From NCBI RefSeq assembly GCF_900102135.1, contig NZ_FMVJ01000003.1, forward strand, positions 372,001 through 436,000: 64,000 nucleotides of DNA, written 5' to 3'. The position numbers and the translations under genes are program-made. This DNA is from Microvirga guangxiensis (lineage in GTDB: Bacteria > Pseudomonadota > Alphaproteobacteria > Rhizobiales > Beijerinckiaceae). Under the pieces are notes generated by a model. It made no database searches. It saw only the letters and a program-made list of their open reading frames with translations, and was not told the DNA's origin. Shown here piece after piece: positions 33,518-43,561 of the stretch; the first letter of the stretch is position 1; the number at the start of each line of letters is the position of its first letter.

Positions 33518-35078
33518 GGGATAAGCGACCTGAGGCATGAGCGAGGAGAAAGGCGACGATCACGATGAGAAGGCCGATGGCCGAGGCTTCATCGAGCCGG
33601 TATGCGCCAAGCCGCTCGAAGAGAAGATAGGGCAGGGTGACGAGTTCCTGTCCGCCGAACAGGGCAATGATGCCGAAATCGCCGAAGGAGAGAGCCATGG
33701 CCAAAGCAAAGGCCGCACCGAAAGGACGCTTGATCAGCGGCCAATCCATGATGGCGAGCTTGTTCATGCCTGCGATGCCGAGAGACGCTGCAACGCGGCC
33801 ATAACGCTCCTCGGCCGTCAGGAGGCGAGGTGCGAGCGAACGATAGACGAAAGGAAGTGCGGCAAGTCCGTTGACGAGCGGCAGAAGGATAAGGCCCGCT
33901 GCTGAAGGGTCGGTGAAGCGCCTCACGATCAGGAATAATCCTGCCGTCAGTGCAAAGGGAGGCACGGCCAGCAGAGTGTTGGGGAGGAAATCGTAAAAGG
34001 CGGCAATGCGGGGTGAGCGCAAGGCGACCCGCCATCGGCGGGCTGAAGAAGCAAGGGCAAGCGCAGAAATGCAGGCGATGGTTGCTGCAATGATTGCAAT
34101 CGTCACGCTCGTCATGAAAGCGCGCAGCAGGTCGGCATCGACGATGTCCGATATATAGGCCAGCCCACTCAACATGCTGAGCGCCAGAGGCGCGATGAAG
34201 AGAGACCCTGCCGCCAGAACGACGGCATCGAGAATTCTGAGACTTCCGTTTCGTGCATCGGGACGCTTGATCAAGCCGCGTATGGTGTGAGCCGTCGGCG
34301 GCCGCGTCAAAGTCCAGTTGAGAAGGCCCGTCAGCGTGAGACAGATCGCGAGCTGGATCAGCGAAAGCCAGGCCGCGCGCCCGAAATCGAGGTCGATCTT
34401 CAGCGCCTCATAGATGGCGACCTCAAGGGTGGAGCGGCTGGGACCTCCGCCGAGGGCCAGCACGATGGCAAAACTTTTGAAACATAAGAGGAAGACCAGC
34501 CCAGCAAGCCCCGGTAATTCCGCGCTCAGCACAGGCCAGTCGAGATGGCGGAAGATATGGGAGGGCTTGAAGTCTAGGGCCGATGCAAGGCGCCATTGCT
34601 CAGCCGGAACGAGGCTCAAGGAATCGAGAAGGATGCGCGCTACGAACGGCGCGTTGAGAAACACATGGGCGATCAGGATGCCCGGATAGCCGAAGATGCT
34701 GAAACTGTCCGTCCATCCGAGAAAGGAGAGCGCCTGGGTGAACCATCCACTGCGCCCATACACGGCAAAGACCGCGAAGACTGCCACGATCGTGGGGATC
34801 ACCATCGTGGTGCCAAGAAGCGCTAGCACCAGGTCGCGCCCTGGAAAGCGGCGGCGTGCGAGAGCAAGAGCCAGCGCGGCTCCGAGCGAGAGGGACAGAA
34901 GGGTGGAGAGCGCCGCCTGGATGATCGAGAAGGCCAGCACCCGCCGGAGATAGGGGCCGATGGAGAGAGAAGTCGGCCCCTCTCCACTGACCGTTGCAAG
35001 TGCGATGAAGCCACCCGCAACCAGAGCCACGATGACAAAGGCCACGAGGCTTCCGGGATGGGGCAGCTTCATCGTCAT
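33504..35078 (-). CDS. thiP: Thiamine ABC transporter permease
   Basis: A 524-residue fused permease with two six-helix halves, each with its own ATPase-contact loop: QWRLASALDFKPSHIFRHLD in the first half and RYGRVAASLGIAGMNKLAIM in the second. This double-permease layout is typical of ThiP and iron FbpB. The riboswitch and the flanking thiB and thiQ decide for thiamine. It starts 10 bases after thiB ends. Confidence 0.9.
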   Translation of the reverse strand: MTMKLPHPGSLVAFVIVALVAGGFIALATVSGEGPTSLSIGPYLRRVLAFSIIQAALSTLLSLSLGAALALALARRRFPGRDLVLALLGTTMVIPTIVAVFAVFAVYGRSGWFTQALSFLGWTDSFSIFGYPGILIAHVFLNAPFVARILLDSLSLVPAEQWRLASALDFKPSHIFRHLDWPVLSAELPGLAGLVFLLCFKSFAIVLALGGGPSRSTLEVAIYEALKIDLDFGRAAWLSLIQLAICLTLTGLLNWTLTRPPTAHTIRGLIKRPDARNGSLRILDAVVLAAGSLFIAPLALSMLSGLAYISDIVDADLLRAFMTSVTIAIIAATIACISALALASSARRWRVALRSPRIAAFYDFLPNTLLAVPPFALTAGLFLIVRRFTDPSAAGLILLPLVNGLAALPFVYRSLAPRLLTAEERYGRVAASLGIAGMNKLAIMDWPLIKRPFGAAFALAMALSFGDFGIIALFGGQELVTLPYLLFERLGAYRLDEASAIGLLIVIVAFLLAHASGRLSHAGD

Positions 35079-35088
35079 CGCAATTGCT

Positions 35089-36090
35089 TCAACGCGCTGC
35101 GGCGTTGAGCCAGGTATCGGTGAAGGCCCGACGGTTCTGCTGGACTTCCTCCGGCGTGAAGAGCAAAGCCTTCTGCGGCTGCACCAGATCCTTGAACGAG
35201 GCAGGCAGCCCCGATGCAGGTACCTTGGCAGGCATCATCCAGTTGCCTTCAGGCATCGCCGACTGGAAGGGCTCGCTGAGTACGAAGGCCATGAACTTCT
35301 TTGCCAGTTCAGGCTGCTTCGTGGCGCGCGTCATGCCGGCGAGCTCAACGTGCAGGTAGTGTCCTTCCGAGAAAGCGGCTGCCTTATAGTTGTTCTTCTT
35401 CTCCGCGGAGATGTGATAAGCTGGAGATGTGGTATAGGACATCACCATGTCGGCCTCCCCCTTCATGAACAGGCCATAAGCTTCCGACCATCCCTTGGTG
35501 AAGGTCACCACACGCGGCTTCAGCTGCGTCCAGGCTTCGCCAGCCTTTTCCCCATAGACCTGCTGCATCCACAACAGGAGGCCGAGACCAGGCGCGCTGG
35601 TGCGCGGATCCTGCAGCACCACCTTCGGGCCATTGGGATTTTCGACGAGCTCCTTCAGGCTCTTTGGCGGGTTGGGGAGCTTATTGGCGTCGTATACGAA
35701 AGCGTAATAACCCCAGTCGAACGGGATGAAGGTGTCGTCGTTCCAGGCGATCGGAAGCGACAGGTCCTTCACATCTACGCCATGAGGCGCAAAAGTGTTG
35801 AGCGCCTTGGCTTCCGCCGCGAGGTTCATGTCGAGGCCCACGACCACGTCGGCCTTCGTGTCGGCGCCTTCGAGACGAAGGCGCCCGACGAGACTTCCTG
35901 CATCTTCTGCGGTGACCCAGTTGAGGTCGCATCCACAGGTTGCTTCGAAGCGCTCCTCGACGGTTTTCCCAGGACCGTATTTCCCGGCGAATGAGCCGTA
36001 AGTGTAGACCGTGAGCACAGGTTTGCCCTGTGCATATGCAGCATTCGCCAGGAAGATCGAGGCGAGGATGATAAGGGATCGGCGTAACAT
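35089..36090 (-). CDS. thiB: Thiamine-binding periplasmic protein
   Basis: A 333-residue binding protein with a signal peptide (MLRRSLIILASIFLANAAYA). The mature start LTVYTYGSFAGKYGPG is the ThiB signature, and IPFDWGYYAFVYD and SYTTSPAYH fit the thiamine pocket region. ATG 36090 is chosen because GGGAG lies about 10 bases upstream and the signal peptide starts there; in-frame ATGs at 36105 and 36132 are upstream of that. First gene of thiBPQ, 85 bases after the TPP riboswitch. Confidence 0.92.
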   Translation of the reverse strand: MLRRSLIILASIFLANAAYAQGKPVLTVYTYGSFAGKYGPGKTVEERFEATCGCDLNWVTAEDAGSLVGRLRLEGADTKADVVVGLDMNLAAEAKALNTFAPHGVDVKDLSLPIAWNDDTFIPFDWGYYAFVYDANKLPNPPKSLKELVENPNGPKVVLQDPRTSAPGLGLLLWMQQVYGEKAGEAWTQLKPRVVTFTKGWSEAYGLFMKGEADMVMSYTTSPAYHISAEKKNNYKAAAFSEGHYLHVELAGMTRATKQPELAKKFMAFVLSEPFQSAMPEGNWMMPAKVPASGLPASFKDLVQPQKALLFTPEEVQQNRRAFTDTWLNAAAR

Positions 36091-36174
36091 CAAGGTTGCT
36101 CCCATGCATGATGCAAGCCGGGTTGGCGGCATAATTCGCACGGGGCGCAGCTTTCTCTGCGATATCGCATGCTC

Positions 36175-36258
36175 ATTCCCTCCGCCGGCATGACCCGGAT
36201 CAGGTTCGACGGGTCGGCAGCCTAGCCACCTCTCAGCCTCGAATGAGGCTCCCCGTGA
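36175..36258 (-). promoter_or_regulatory. TPP riboswitch (THI element)
   Basis: On the minus strand the conserved parts appear in order: GGGGAGCC, GGCTGAGAGG, the central ACCCGTCGAACCTGATC and CCGGCGGAGGGA. Binding of thiamine pyrophosphate should lower thiBPQ expression. Between it and thiB are a CGCAG/CTGCG hairpin and the GGGAG ribosome site, so translational masking is a likely mechanism. Confidence 0.95.
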
Positions 36259-36392
36259 GACAAGCCGGTTCTAAAGCAGATCCTTTTGCAACACAAGGCA
36301 AGGCGCAGGTACGTCCCGGCGCTTTGGAGTGGTGCCCTTGCGGTAGAGCTAAGATTCTGTTTGGAATAGAAAAAAGTTATGGAATATCGAGC

Positions 36393-37577
36393 ATGAACCT
36401 TTCCCAAACTTGCGATGTTGCCGTAATCGGGCTCGGTGCCATGGGGTCGGCTGCGCTTTATCAGCTGGCAAAGCGAGGAGCGAAGGCTGTTGGAATCGAC
36501 CGTTTCCGGCCCCCCCACGACCAGGGTTCGACCCATGGCGAGACGCGGATCACGCGGCAGGCGATCGGCGAGGGCGCGTTCTATGTTCCGCTTGCACTGC
36601 GCTCCAACGAGATATGGAAAGAGCTTGAGGCTGAGACCGGTGAGCGGCTTCTGACGCAGAACGGCTGCTTGATCGTAGAGGCGGCAAGCCCCGTCTCGAC
36701 CGGCGTCATTCGCAACGCCTTTCTGGAGCGGACACGAAAAGCAGCCCTAGCCTACGATATCCCGCACGAAATGCTGGACGCTGCGGAGATCCATCGTCGC
36801 TATCCGCAATTCACGCCGCGCGAAGACGAGATCGGCTATTTCGAACCGGGCGGCGGGTATCTCAATCCGGAGCGCTGCGTCGGGGTCCAGCTCGAACAGG
36901 CCCGTGCCCTCGGGGCCGTCACCGAACTCGGAACGCAGGTGATCTCCGTCGCCCAGACCGGCGATGGCGTTCGGATCGTCACGGATCGAGGCGAGCTTTC
37001 GGCTGGTCAGGTCATCGTCTCTGCTGGAGCCTGGGCTCTTTCCCTGCTGGGAGAGCCGTTCAAGAAGCTTCTGTCCCCGAGCCGCCAGGTGATGCATTGG
37101 TTCGAAGTCGATCCGGATTTCAGGCAGCATTGGGCGAACAGCCCCGTGTTCATCTGGTCGCATGGGCCGAGCCCCAACGATTTCTTCTACGGCTTTCCCT
37201 CCTTGAGCGGCAGCAAGGCCATCAAGACTGCGGGAGAGCAGTATGATGCATTCGTCGATCCCGATGAGATCGAGCGAACTGTCACTCCTGCCGAATCCGA
37301 TGCCATGCGGGAGGAACATCTCTCGGGGCGAGTCCAGGGACTTCGGGCTCGTGCCCTGCGTGCCGTGACCTGCCTTTATACGGTAACCCCCGACTCGAAC
37401 TTTTTGATCGACCGTCACCCCGAGAGTGATCGGATTCTTGTGGTGTCTCCTTGTTCTGGGCACGGCTTCAAGCACTCGGCCGCCATCGGCGAAGTGGCTG
37501 CCCAATGGGTGCTCGACGGTCAATGCAGGATTGACGTGTCTGCCTTCGCCCTCTCTCGGCTAAGGGTTGCGGCATGA
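36393..37577 (+). CDS. solA: N-methyl-L-tryptophan oxidase / monomeric sarcosine oxidase family
   Basis: A 394-residue FAD oxidase that demethylates N-methyl amino acids, releasing formaldehyde and H2O2. The Rossmann motif is VIGLGAMGSAALYQLAKRG. HGETRITRQ is the family signature, and CLYTVTPDSNF contains Cys327, which binds FAD covalently in this family. SPCSGHGFKHSAAIGE is the C-terminal FAD motif. The ATG at 36393 is preferred since the 50 codons before it run through the riboswitch region. Sarcosine or another N-methyl amino acid could equally be the substrate. Confidence 0.86.
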   Translation: MNLSQTCDVAVIGLGAMGSAALYQLAKRGAKAVGIDRFRPPHDQGSTHGETRITRQAIGEGAFYVPLALRSNEIWKELEAETGERLLTQNGCLIVEAASPVSTGVIRNAFLERTRKAALAYDIPHEMLDAAEIHRRYPQFTPREDEIGYFEPGGGYLNPERCVGVQLEQARALGAVTELGTQVISVAQTGDGVRIVTDRGELSAGQVIVSAGAWALSLLGEPFKKLLSPSRQVMHWFEVDPDFRQHWANSPVFIWSHGPSPNDFFYGFPSLSGSKAIKTAGEQYDAFVDPDEIERTVTPAESDAMREEHLSGRVQGLRARALRAVTCLYTVTPDSNFLIDRHPESDRILVVSPCSGHGFKHSAAIGEVAAQWVLDGQCRIDVSAFALSRLRVAA

Positions 37578-37787
37578 TGGGGCGTCGTAATGAAGTTCCG
37601 TTTACCAGTTGGTGCCACAATGCGTTCCAACAGCATGGGCCATTCAAGGCTGGCGTCAGCGGTGGGCTTGATGTTTGCAGGGCATCTTGCCCTTGGTCGT
37701 ATGCGCAAGCGAAACACTCAGGTGAGACGCTCAAGCACAATGCTTCAACGGCCATCATGGGCTTCAAGGATATGACAGGTTCACGGA

Positions 37788-39590
37788 ATGGCTGATCTGC
37801 CAATACTGGATTGGCGAGCATTCGCAGCCTTGATTGCGTTTGGTCTCACGGCCGGAGCGGCATGGCTGGCGGGGCGGGCCTCCGTTCGCCGCCCTCTCAA
37901 GTCGTTTTACCAAGCCGTGGACCAGTGGCGGCATGGAGATCTGCAGGCCAGGGTTGAGATCGGAAATACAAAGACGCCGCTCGGGCATTTGAGCGTCGCC
38001 TTCAACGACATGGCCGGCAAGCTCAGTCTGCGCGAGATGGAGCGTGAGAATGTCCTGAAGATGCTTCGGGAGGGGGAAGAGCGGCTCCAGATCGCCCAGG
38101 ATGTTGCGGGCCTCGGCATCTGGGACTGGGACCATTCGACCGGCAAGATCACGTGGTCGCCGCAGATGTTTCGGCTCACCGGGCTCGATCGCGATGAGAG
38201 CCAGGACAATCCCTTCAAAGCTTGGATTGGAATCCTGCATCCTGACGATCGGGAGCGGATGGAGTGGCAGGTCAAGCAATTGCCGCGCACGCTGGAGCCT
38301 TTGACGTCCGAATATCGGATCATCAGGAGTGACGGCTCGGTGCGTTGGCTGCAAATGCGCGGCCAGTCTCTCGCGGGCAAAATGGACAAGCCATTGCGGA
38401 CGGTGATCGTCAATCTCGATATCACTCCCAGCAAGGAAAACGAGGTTCGCGAGAGCTTTCTTCTCAATCTCAGCGACCAGATCAGAGAACTCGTTCGCCC
38501 TGACGACATCCTGATGACCGTGGCGGAGGCTCTCGGCAAACATCTGGGCGTGACGCGTGTCGGCTATGGCGAGATCGACCATGCCACCATGATGCTGACC
38601 ACGCTGGTCGATTGGCGGGCGGAAGGAATGCCCTACATGGCGGGGCGTCATCCCCTCACGCCTTTCGGCTCGTTCGTCTGCGAGGAAATGCGGGCTGGGC
38701 GAATGATCGTCATCGACGATGCGCTGTCTGATCCTCGTGTTGCTGACAATGTCGATGTTTTCGTCGCCCTCCAGACCATTGGCAACATTACGGTCTCGCT
38801 CGTCAAGGAAGGCAAGTTGCGGGCGACCCTTTATCTGCACAATGTCACCAAGCGGCTTTGGTCCCAGAGCGAAATCGAGCTTTGCCGAGATGTTGCCGAG
38901 CGCACATGGTCTGCCGTCGAAAGAGCCCGGTCCGATGCGCGTCAACGCCTGCTGATCAACGAGCTCAATCACCGCGTCAAGAATACGTTGGCGACGGTGC
39001 AGTCCGTAGCAGCTCACAGCTTCCGGATCGGTGACCCTAATATCGGGCGCGCGGCTTTCGAGGCGCGCCTGTTCGCTCTTTCCAAGACGCATGATGTCCT
39101 CACGCGGGAGAATTGGGAAGGCGCTAATCTTCAGGACATCGTTCAAGAGGCTATGGCTCCCTACGCAAGGGACAATGCCGAGCGTTTCAGGGTCGTCGGT
39201 GAGCCATTGCAGCTTCCGCCGCGGATTGCCCTGCCGCTGGCCATGGCTCTCCATGAACTCTCAACCAACGCGGCGAAGTATGGGGGCTTCTCGACGGAAA
39301 GCGGCGAGGTTCTCATCGAATGGACTTTGATCCGCCTGGAGGATGGTCCTCGTCTTGTCCTCAAGTGGACGGAGACCGGTGGCCCGCCGACGGAATCTCC
39401 CACTCATAAAGGCTTCGGTTCACGGCTGATCGAACGTGGACTGACCCGCGAGCTCGGGGGGACAGTCGATCTCGACTATCGGCCAACCGGGCTCGTCTGC
39501 ACGGTAAGTTTCCCGCTCCCCGAGGCAGAAACCGTCGATTACTATCGCGCCAACGAAAAGCTCGCGGGAGAGTTTCTCCCGCGAGCTTGA
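37788..39590 (+). CDS. HWE-family sensor histidine kinase (HAMP-PAS-GAF)
   Basis: A 600-residue kinase. One helix at about 10-29 (FAALIAFGLTAGAAWLAG) leads into a HAMP-like segment (RRPLKSFYQAVD to about 80). A PAS domain spans about 95-215 (LGIWDWDHSTGKITWSPQMF), then a GAF domain about 225-385, then the HWE core. The core has LNHRVKNTLATVQSVAAH, FEARLFALSKTHDVL, LHELSTNAAKYGGF and LKWTETGGPP. Such proteins usually have two helices around a periplasmic sensor; here only the second remains, as if the N terminus were lost. The upstream 210 bases hold no recognisable sensor. Confidence 0.86.
   Translation: MADLPILDWRAFAALIAFGLTAGAAWLAGRASVRRPLKSFYQAVDQWRHGDLQARVEIGNTKTPLGHLSVAFNDMAGKLSLREMERENVLKMLREGEERLQIAQDVAGLGIWDWDHSTGKITWSPQMFRLTGLDRDESQDNPFKAWIGILHPDDRERMEWQVKQLPRTLEPLTSEYRIIRSDGSVRWLQMRGQSLAGKMDKPLRTVIVNLDITPSKENEVRESFLLNLSDQIRELVRPDDILMTVAEALGKHLGVTRVGYGEIDHATMMLTTLVDWRAEGMPYMAGRHPLTPFGSFVCEEMRAGRMIVIDDALSDPRVADNVDVFVALQTIGNITVSLVKEGKLRATLYLHNVTKRLWSQSEIELCRDVAERTWSAVERARSDARQRLLINELNHRVKNTLATVQSVAAHSFRIGDPNIGRAAFEARLFALSKTHDVLTRENWEGANLQDIVQEAMAPYARDNAERFRVVGEPLQLPPRIALPLAMALHELSTNAAKYGGFSTESGEVLIEWTLIRLEDGPRLVLKWTETGGPPTESPTHKGFGSRLIERGLTRELGGTVDLDYRPTGLVCTVSFPLPEAETVDYYRANEKLAGEFLPRA
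39558..39588. terminator. Bidirectional terminator inside the kinase 3' end
   Basis: AAGCTCGCGGGAGA (39558-39571) pairs perfectly with TCTCCCGCGAGCTT (39575-39588) around a three-base loop. It overlaps the last ten kinase codons and reaches the stop. On the minus strand it is followed by TTTTCG and lies 30 bases after the tex stop, so it should terminate tex. Confidence 0.75.
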
Positions 39591-39618
39591 ATGCTTGTTT
39601 GTCGACAGCGCTGCCGTG

Positions 39619-41964
39619 TCAGCGGCGTGCGTTCTTGTCTTTCTGCAGCCCCGCCCGGCGCAGGGCATCCGCCAAGGCGCCGCCGGACGCATTCGAAGCT
39701 GCGGGCGCGGAAGATTTCTTCTCGTTCTGTGAACGGTGCTTCTGGAATGCGCCCCGATTGTCGTCAGAGCGGCCCGCCTGACGCTTCTCGGCAGGATCGC
39801 TCATGCGCATGGTGAGCGAGATGCGCTTGCGGGGAATATCGACCTCGAGCACCTTCACCTTCACGATGTCGCCGGGTTTCACCACATCGCGCGGATCCTT
39901 CACGAAGGTTTCCGACAACGCGGAGATATGCACCAAGCCATCCTGGTGCACGCCGATATCGACGAAAGCCCCGAAGGCAGCCACGTTCGTCACCACACCT
40001 TCCAGCATCATGCCGGGTCGGAGATCGCTGATCTTCTCGACGCCTTCCATGAAGGTTGCGGTCTTGAACTCGGGGCGAGGGTCGCGGCCCGGCTTCTCGA
40101 GCTCAGACAGGATGTCCTTCACGGTCGGAACGCCGAATTTCTCATCAGTGAAGCTCTGCGGGCTGAGCTTCTTCAGCACTCCGCCATTGCCGATGAGAAC
40201 TTTGATGTCGCTTTTCGTCGCCTCGAGAATGCGGCGCACGACGGGATAGGCTTCCGGGTGCACTCCTGACGCATCGAGCGGATCGTCCCCATTCGGAATG
40301 CGCAGGAAGCCTGCAGCCTGCTCGAAGGTTTTGGGTCCAAGACCCGGCACGTCGCTGAGGGCTTTACGGGTCTTAAACGGGCCTTTGGCATTGCGGTGCT
40401 CGACGATGTTCTTCGCGACCCATTCGCCTAGGCCCGATACGCGCGACAGGAGCGGTGCAGAGGCAGTGTTGAGATCGACGCCGACGGCGTTCACGCAATC
40501 TTCCACGACAGCATCGAGGGAGCGGGAGAGCTTATGCTCGGCCAGATCGTGCTGATACTGGCCGACCCCGATGGATTTCGGATCGATCTTCACGAGCTCC
40601 GCCAGCGGGTCTTGCAGACGTCGTGCAATGGAAACCGCGCCGCGAAGGGACACATCGAGCTCAGGCAGTTCCTGGCTTGCATAGGCCGACGCGGAGTAAA
40701 CGGATGCCCCGGCTTCCGACACCATGATCTTGGTGAGCTTCAAGTCTGGATATTTCGTTACCAGCTCGCCTGCGAGCTTATCGGTCTCGCGCGAGGCGGT
40801 GCCGTTGCCGATGGCGATGAGTTCCACCTTGTGCACGCGACACAGGCGGGCAAGCGTTGCGATGGACTCGTCCCATTGCCGCTTCGGCTCGTGCGGATAG
40901 ATGGTGTCAGTTGCAACCACCTTGCCGGTGGCATCCACCACGGCCACCTTCACGCCTGTGCGATAACCCGGATCGAGACCCAGCGTCGGGCGCGTGCCTG
41001 CAGGGGCCGCGAGCAGAAGATCGCGCAGGTTGCCGGCGAACACCTTCACGCCTTCGTCCTCAGCGAGCTGCCAGAGCTTCATCTTCATGTCGAGCTCGAT
41101 AGAGAAGCGCAATTTCGTGCGCCATGCCCAACGCACCGTATCGAGAAGCCACTTGTCGCCGGGACGGCCTTTGTCGGTGATGTTGAAGGCAAGCGCGGTG
41201 CGGCCTTCATAGCGGCTCACATAACCGGGCTCTGCCGCATCCTTGTCCTCTTCCATCCTCAGATCGAGAATCTCCTCCTTCTCGCCGCGGAAAAGCGCAA
41301 GAATGCGGTGAGAAGGAAGCTTGGTGAGGGGTTCTGCGAAATCGAAGTAATCGGCAAACTTTGCGCCATCGGTCTGCTTGCCGTCGCGCACCTTCGAGGT
41401 GAGGCTACCGCGCTCCCAATAGATCTCGCGCAGGGCGCCGAGCAGTTCCGCGTTCTCCGCAAAGCGCTCCACGAGAATCGCACGCGCACCTTCAAGTGCT
41501 GCTTCTGGTGTCGCGACTTCCTTCTCGGCGTTCACGAAAGCGACGGCTTCCACCTTCGGATCGCGCTGCGGCTCGGCGAGGATGAGGTCGGCGAGCGGTT
41601 CGAGGCCTGCTTCCTTGGCGATCTGCGCCTTGGTGCGGCGCTTGGGCTTGTAGGGCAGGTACAGGTCTTCGAGCCGCGCCTTGGTATCGGCCGTGCTGAT
41701 CTGGAGCGCGAGTTCGTCGCTGAGCTTGCCCTGCTCACGGATGCTGTCGAGGATCGTCTTGCGGCGGTCCTCAAGCTCCCGCAGGTAGCGCAAGCGCTCT
41801 TCCAGGGTGCGCAGTTGCGCATCGTCCAGGGTTCCTGTGACTTCCTTGCGGTAGCGCGCGATGAAGGGCACGGTCGCGCCGCCATCGAGCAGGTCGACAG
41901 CTGCCTTGACCTGCCATTCCTGCACATTCAGTTCGCTCGCTATGCGCTGACCGATGGATAGCAT
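39619..41964 (-). CDS. tex: Tex-family RNA-binding protein
   Basis: A 781-residue S1 RNA-binding protein of the Tex/YhgF family. The N-terminal helix-turn-helix-like region has [15 protein letters not shown], and the YqgF-like domain has [19 protein letters not shown] helix-hairpin-helix pair contains [16 protein letters not shown] and [20 protein letters not shown], and the S1 domain has [21 protein letters not shown] Lys/Arg-rich tail ends KNARR. Tex acts in transcription and RNA metabolism and supports stress tolerance and virulence in several bacteria. GGAGAGG just before 41964 supports that ATG over one at 41979. Confidence 0.94.
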   Translation of the reverse strand: MLSIGQRIASELNVQEWQVKAAVDLLDGGATVPFIARYRKEVTGTLDDAQLRTLEERLRYLRELEDRRKTILDSIREQGKLSDELALQISTADTKARLEDLYLPYKPKRRTKAQIAKEAGLEPLADLILAEPQRDPKVEAVAFVNAEKEVATPEAALEGARAILVERFAENAELLGALREIYWERGSLTSKVRDGKQTDGAKFADYFDFAEPLTKLPSHRILALFRGEKEEILDLRMEEDKDAAEPGYVSRYEGRTALAFNITDKGRPGDKWLLDTVRWAWRTKLRFSIELDMKMKLWQLAEDEGVKVFAGNLRDLLLAAPAGTRPTLGLDPGYRTGVKVAVVDATGKVVATDTIYPHEPKRQWDESIATLARLCRVHKVELIAIGNGTASRETDKLAGELVTKYPDLKLTKIMVSEAGASVYSASAYASQELPELDVSLRGAVSIARRLQDPLAELVKIDPKSIGVGQYQHDLAEHKLSRSLDAVVEDCVNAVGVDLNTASAPLLSRVSGLGEWVAKNIVEHRNAKGPFKTRKALSDVPGLGPKTFEQAAGFLRIPNGDDPLDASGVHPEAYPVVRRILEATKSDIKVLIGNGGVLKKLSPQSFTDEKFGVPTVKDILSELEKPGRDPRPEFKTATFMEGVEKISDLRPGMMLEGVVTNVAAFGAFVDIGVHQDGLVHISALSETFVKDPRDVVKPGDIVKVKVLEVDIPRKRISLTMRMSDPAEKRQAGRSDDNRGAFQKHRSQNEKKSSAPAASNASGGALADALRRAGLQKDKNARR

Positions 41965-42158
41965 GGACCTCTCCGACATTAAGACAAGGTGCGGCTTCTA
42001 CGGGGTGCGAGCCCCCCGGGTCAACGGCCTATCCCCAGCCCCGGGGTCGCACTGCCGCATGGGCAGGAGCCAGGGCGAATCCTCGAAAAACTTCTTGGCT
42101 GCCGGGGTTTGGGCGTATAGACCGTCCGGCCCTCCAACCGCTCTTTTCCGGGCCCGCC

Positions 42159-43487
42159 ATGTCAGTTTCCCACGATCTTTCCATCGGCATCGACTTCGGA
42201 ACCAGCAACACGGTGGTGGCGGTCGCCGATTCGCATGGCAACGTGAAAGCCCTGACTTTCGACCATGGCGGGGAAAACCTGAAGGTCTTCGTGACCGCCC
42301 TCTGCTTCTGGGACGAGCGCCACGGCAATGGCTTGCGCACACAGGTCGAAGGCGGCCCCTGGGCCATTGAGCAGTTCCTGGAGGGCCTTTCTCCCCATCG
42401 TTTCATCCAGTCCTTTAAGACCTTTGCCGCAAGCGCGACGTTCCAGGAAACCCGCATCTTCCGCGATCGCTATCGTTTTGAGGATCTTCTGAGCGCTTTC
42501 CTGCGCACTCTCGTGCGCCACGGCGGAGAGCAGCTTAACTGGGGCGTTCCCAATGTGGTGATCGGAAGGCCCGTTCAGTTCGCGGGATACAATCCTGATG
42601 ACGATCTGGCCATGCAGCGCTATCGCGCCGCGTTTGGAAAGCTCGGCGCCGACCATGCCCGCTATGTGTACGAGCCCGTTGGCGCGGCCTTCTTCTATGC
42701 GCGCCAGCTCAACCGTGATTCCACGGTTCTGGTGGCGGATTTCGGCGGAGGCACCAGCGACTTTTCCGTCATGCGCTTCTCTCGAGAGAGCGGAGTTCTC
42801 CGTGCCGAGCCCCTGGGACATTCAGGTATCGGCATTGCCGGAGACGCGTTCGACTACCGCATCGTCGATCACGTTGTCTCGCCGCAGCTCGGCAAAGGCG
42901 GATTTTACCGCTCCATGGGCAAGACCCTGTCGATTCCAAATCATTATTACGCCAACTTTGCGCGCTGGAACCAGCTTGCGATGATGAAAGGAAGCGGCGA
43001 CCTGAAGGAGCTGCGCGAACTTGCCAAGGTGGCTCTCGAGCCGGAGCCCTTGGAGAAATTCATCGACATCATCGAATACGATCTGGGCTTTGAGCTTTAT
43101 CGCGCGGTATCCTCCACTAAAGTGGCCCTGTCGAGCCAGGACGAAACGGAGTTCCGGTTCCAGGGTGAGGGCGTGGATATCAAGGCCCGTATCAAGCGGG
43201 CGGATTTCGAAAGCTGGATTGCAGATGATGTAAAGCGCATCGCCGGAACGGTCGACGAAGCTCTGATGAAATCCGGTGTTTCGGCGACAGAGATCGACAA
43301 GGTCTTCCTGACAGGAGGCACATCCTTCGTGCCTGCCATTCGCAACCTTTTCGTGGAGCGTTTCGGAGAGGAGCGGCTGACTTCGGCCGACCAGTTCGAG
43401 TCGATCGCTTACGGTTTGGCGTTGATCGGCCAGACCGATGATCCCGAGCGGTGGGCAGTGCAGGGCTCTCAAGACGTCAAGAAATAA
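42159..43487 (+). CDS. Hsp70-like ATPase without substrate-binding domain (YegD type)
   Basis: A 442-residue protein covering only the actin-like ATPase part of Hsp70. SIGIDFGTSNTVVAVAD is phosphate-1, VLVADFGGGTSDFSV phosphate-2, and VFLTGGTSFVPAIRNLF the adenosine motif. The C-terminal peptide-binding and lid domains are absent, as in E. coli YegD and other Hsp70-like proteins. EPVGAAFFYARQ matches the linker between subdomains. Divergent from tex (194 bases between ATGs). Client and role are unknown. Confidence 0.86.
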   Translation: MSVSHDLSIGIDFGTSNTVVAVADSHGNVKALTFDHGGENLKVFVTALCFWDERHGNGLRTQVEGGPWAIEQFLEGLSPHRFIQSFKTFAASATFQETRIFRDRYRFEDLLSAFLRTLVRHGGEQLNWGVPNVVIGRPVQFAGYNPDDDLAMQRYRAAFGKLGADHARYVYEPVGAAFFYARQLNRDSTVLVADFGGGTSDFSVMRFSRESGVLRAEPLGHSGIGIAGDAFDYRIVDHVVSPQLGKGGFYRSMGKTLSIPNHYYANFARWNQLAMMKGSGDLKELRELAKVALEPEPLEKFIDIIEYDLGFELYRAVSSTKVALSSQDETEFRFQGEGVDIKARIKRADFESWIADDVKRIAGTVDEALMKSGVSATEIDKVFLTGGTSFVPAIRNLFVERFGEERLTSADQFESIAYGLALIGQTDDPERWAVQGSQDVKK

Positions 43488-43561
43488 AATTACTCTTGTG
43501 GTCTAGGGAAGAAAGGTTTTATTTCGCGGTGCAGCATCAAGCCTGAACCGGGAGTAGCCCT

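Noticed and set aside
37590-37775. 61-codon frame with a signal-peptide-like start before the second HWE kinase
   Set aside because: No ribosome site, Arg/Ser/Met-rich composition and no family resemblance.
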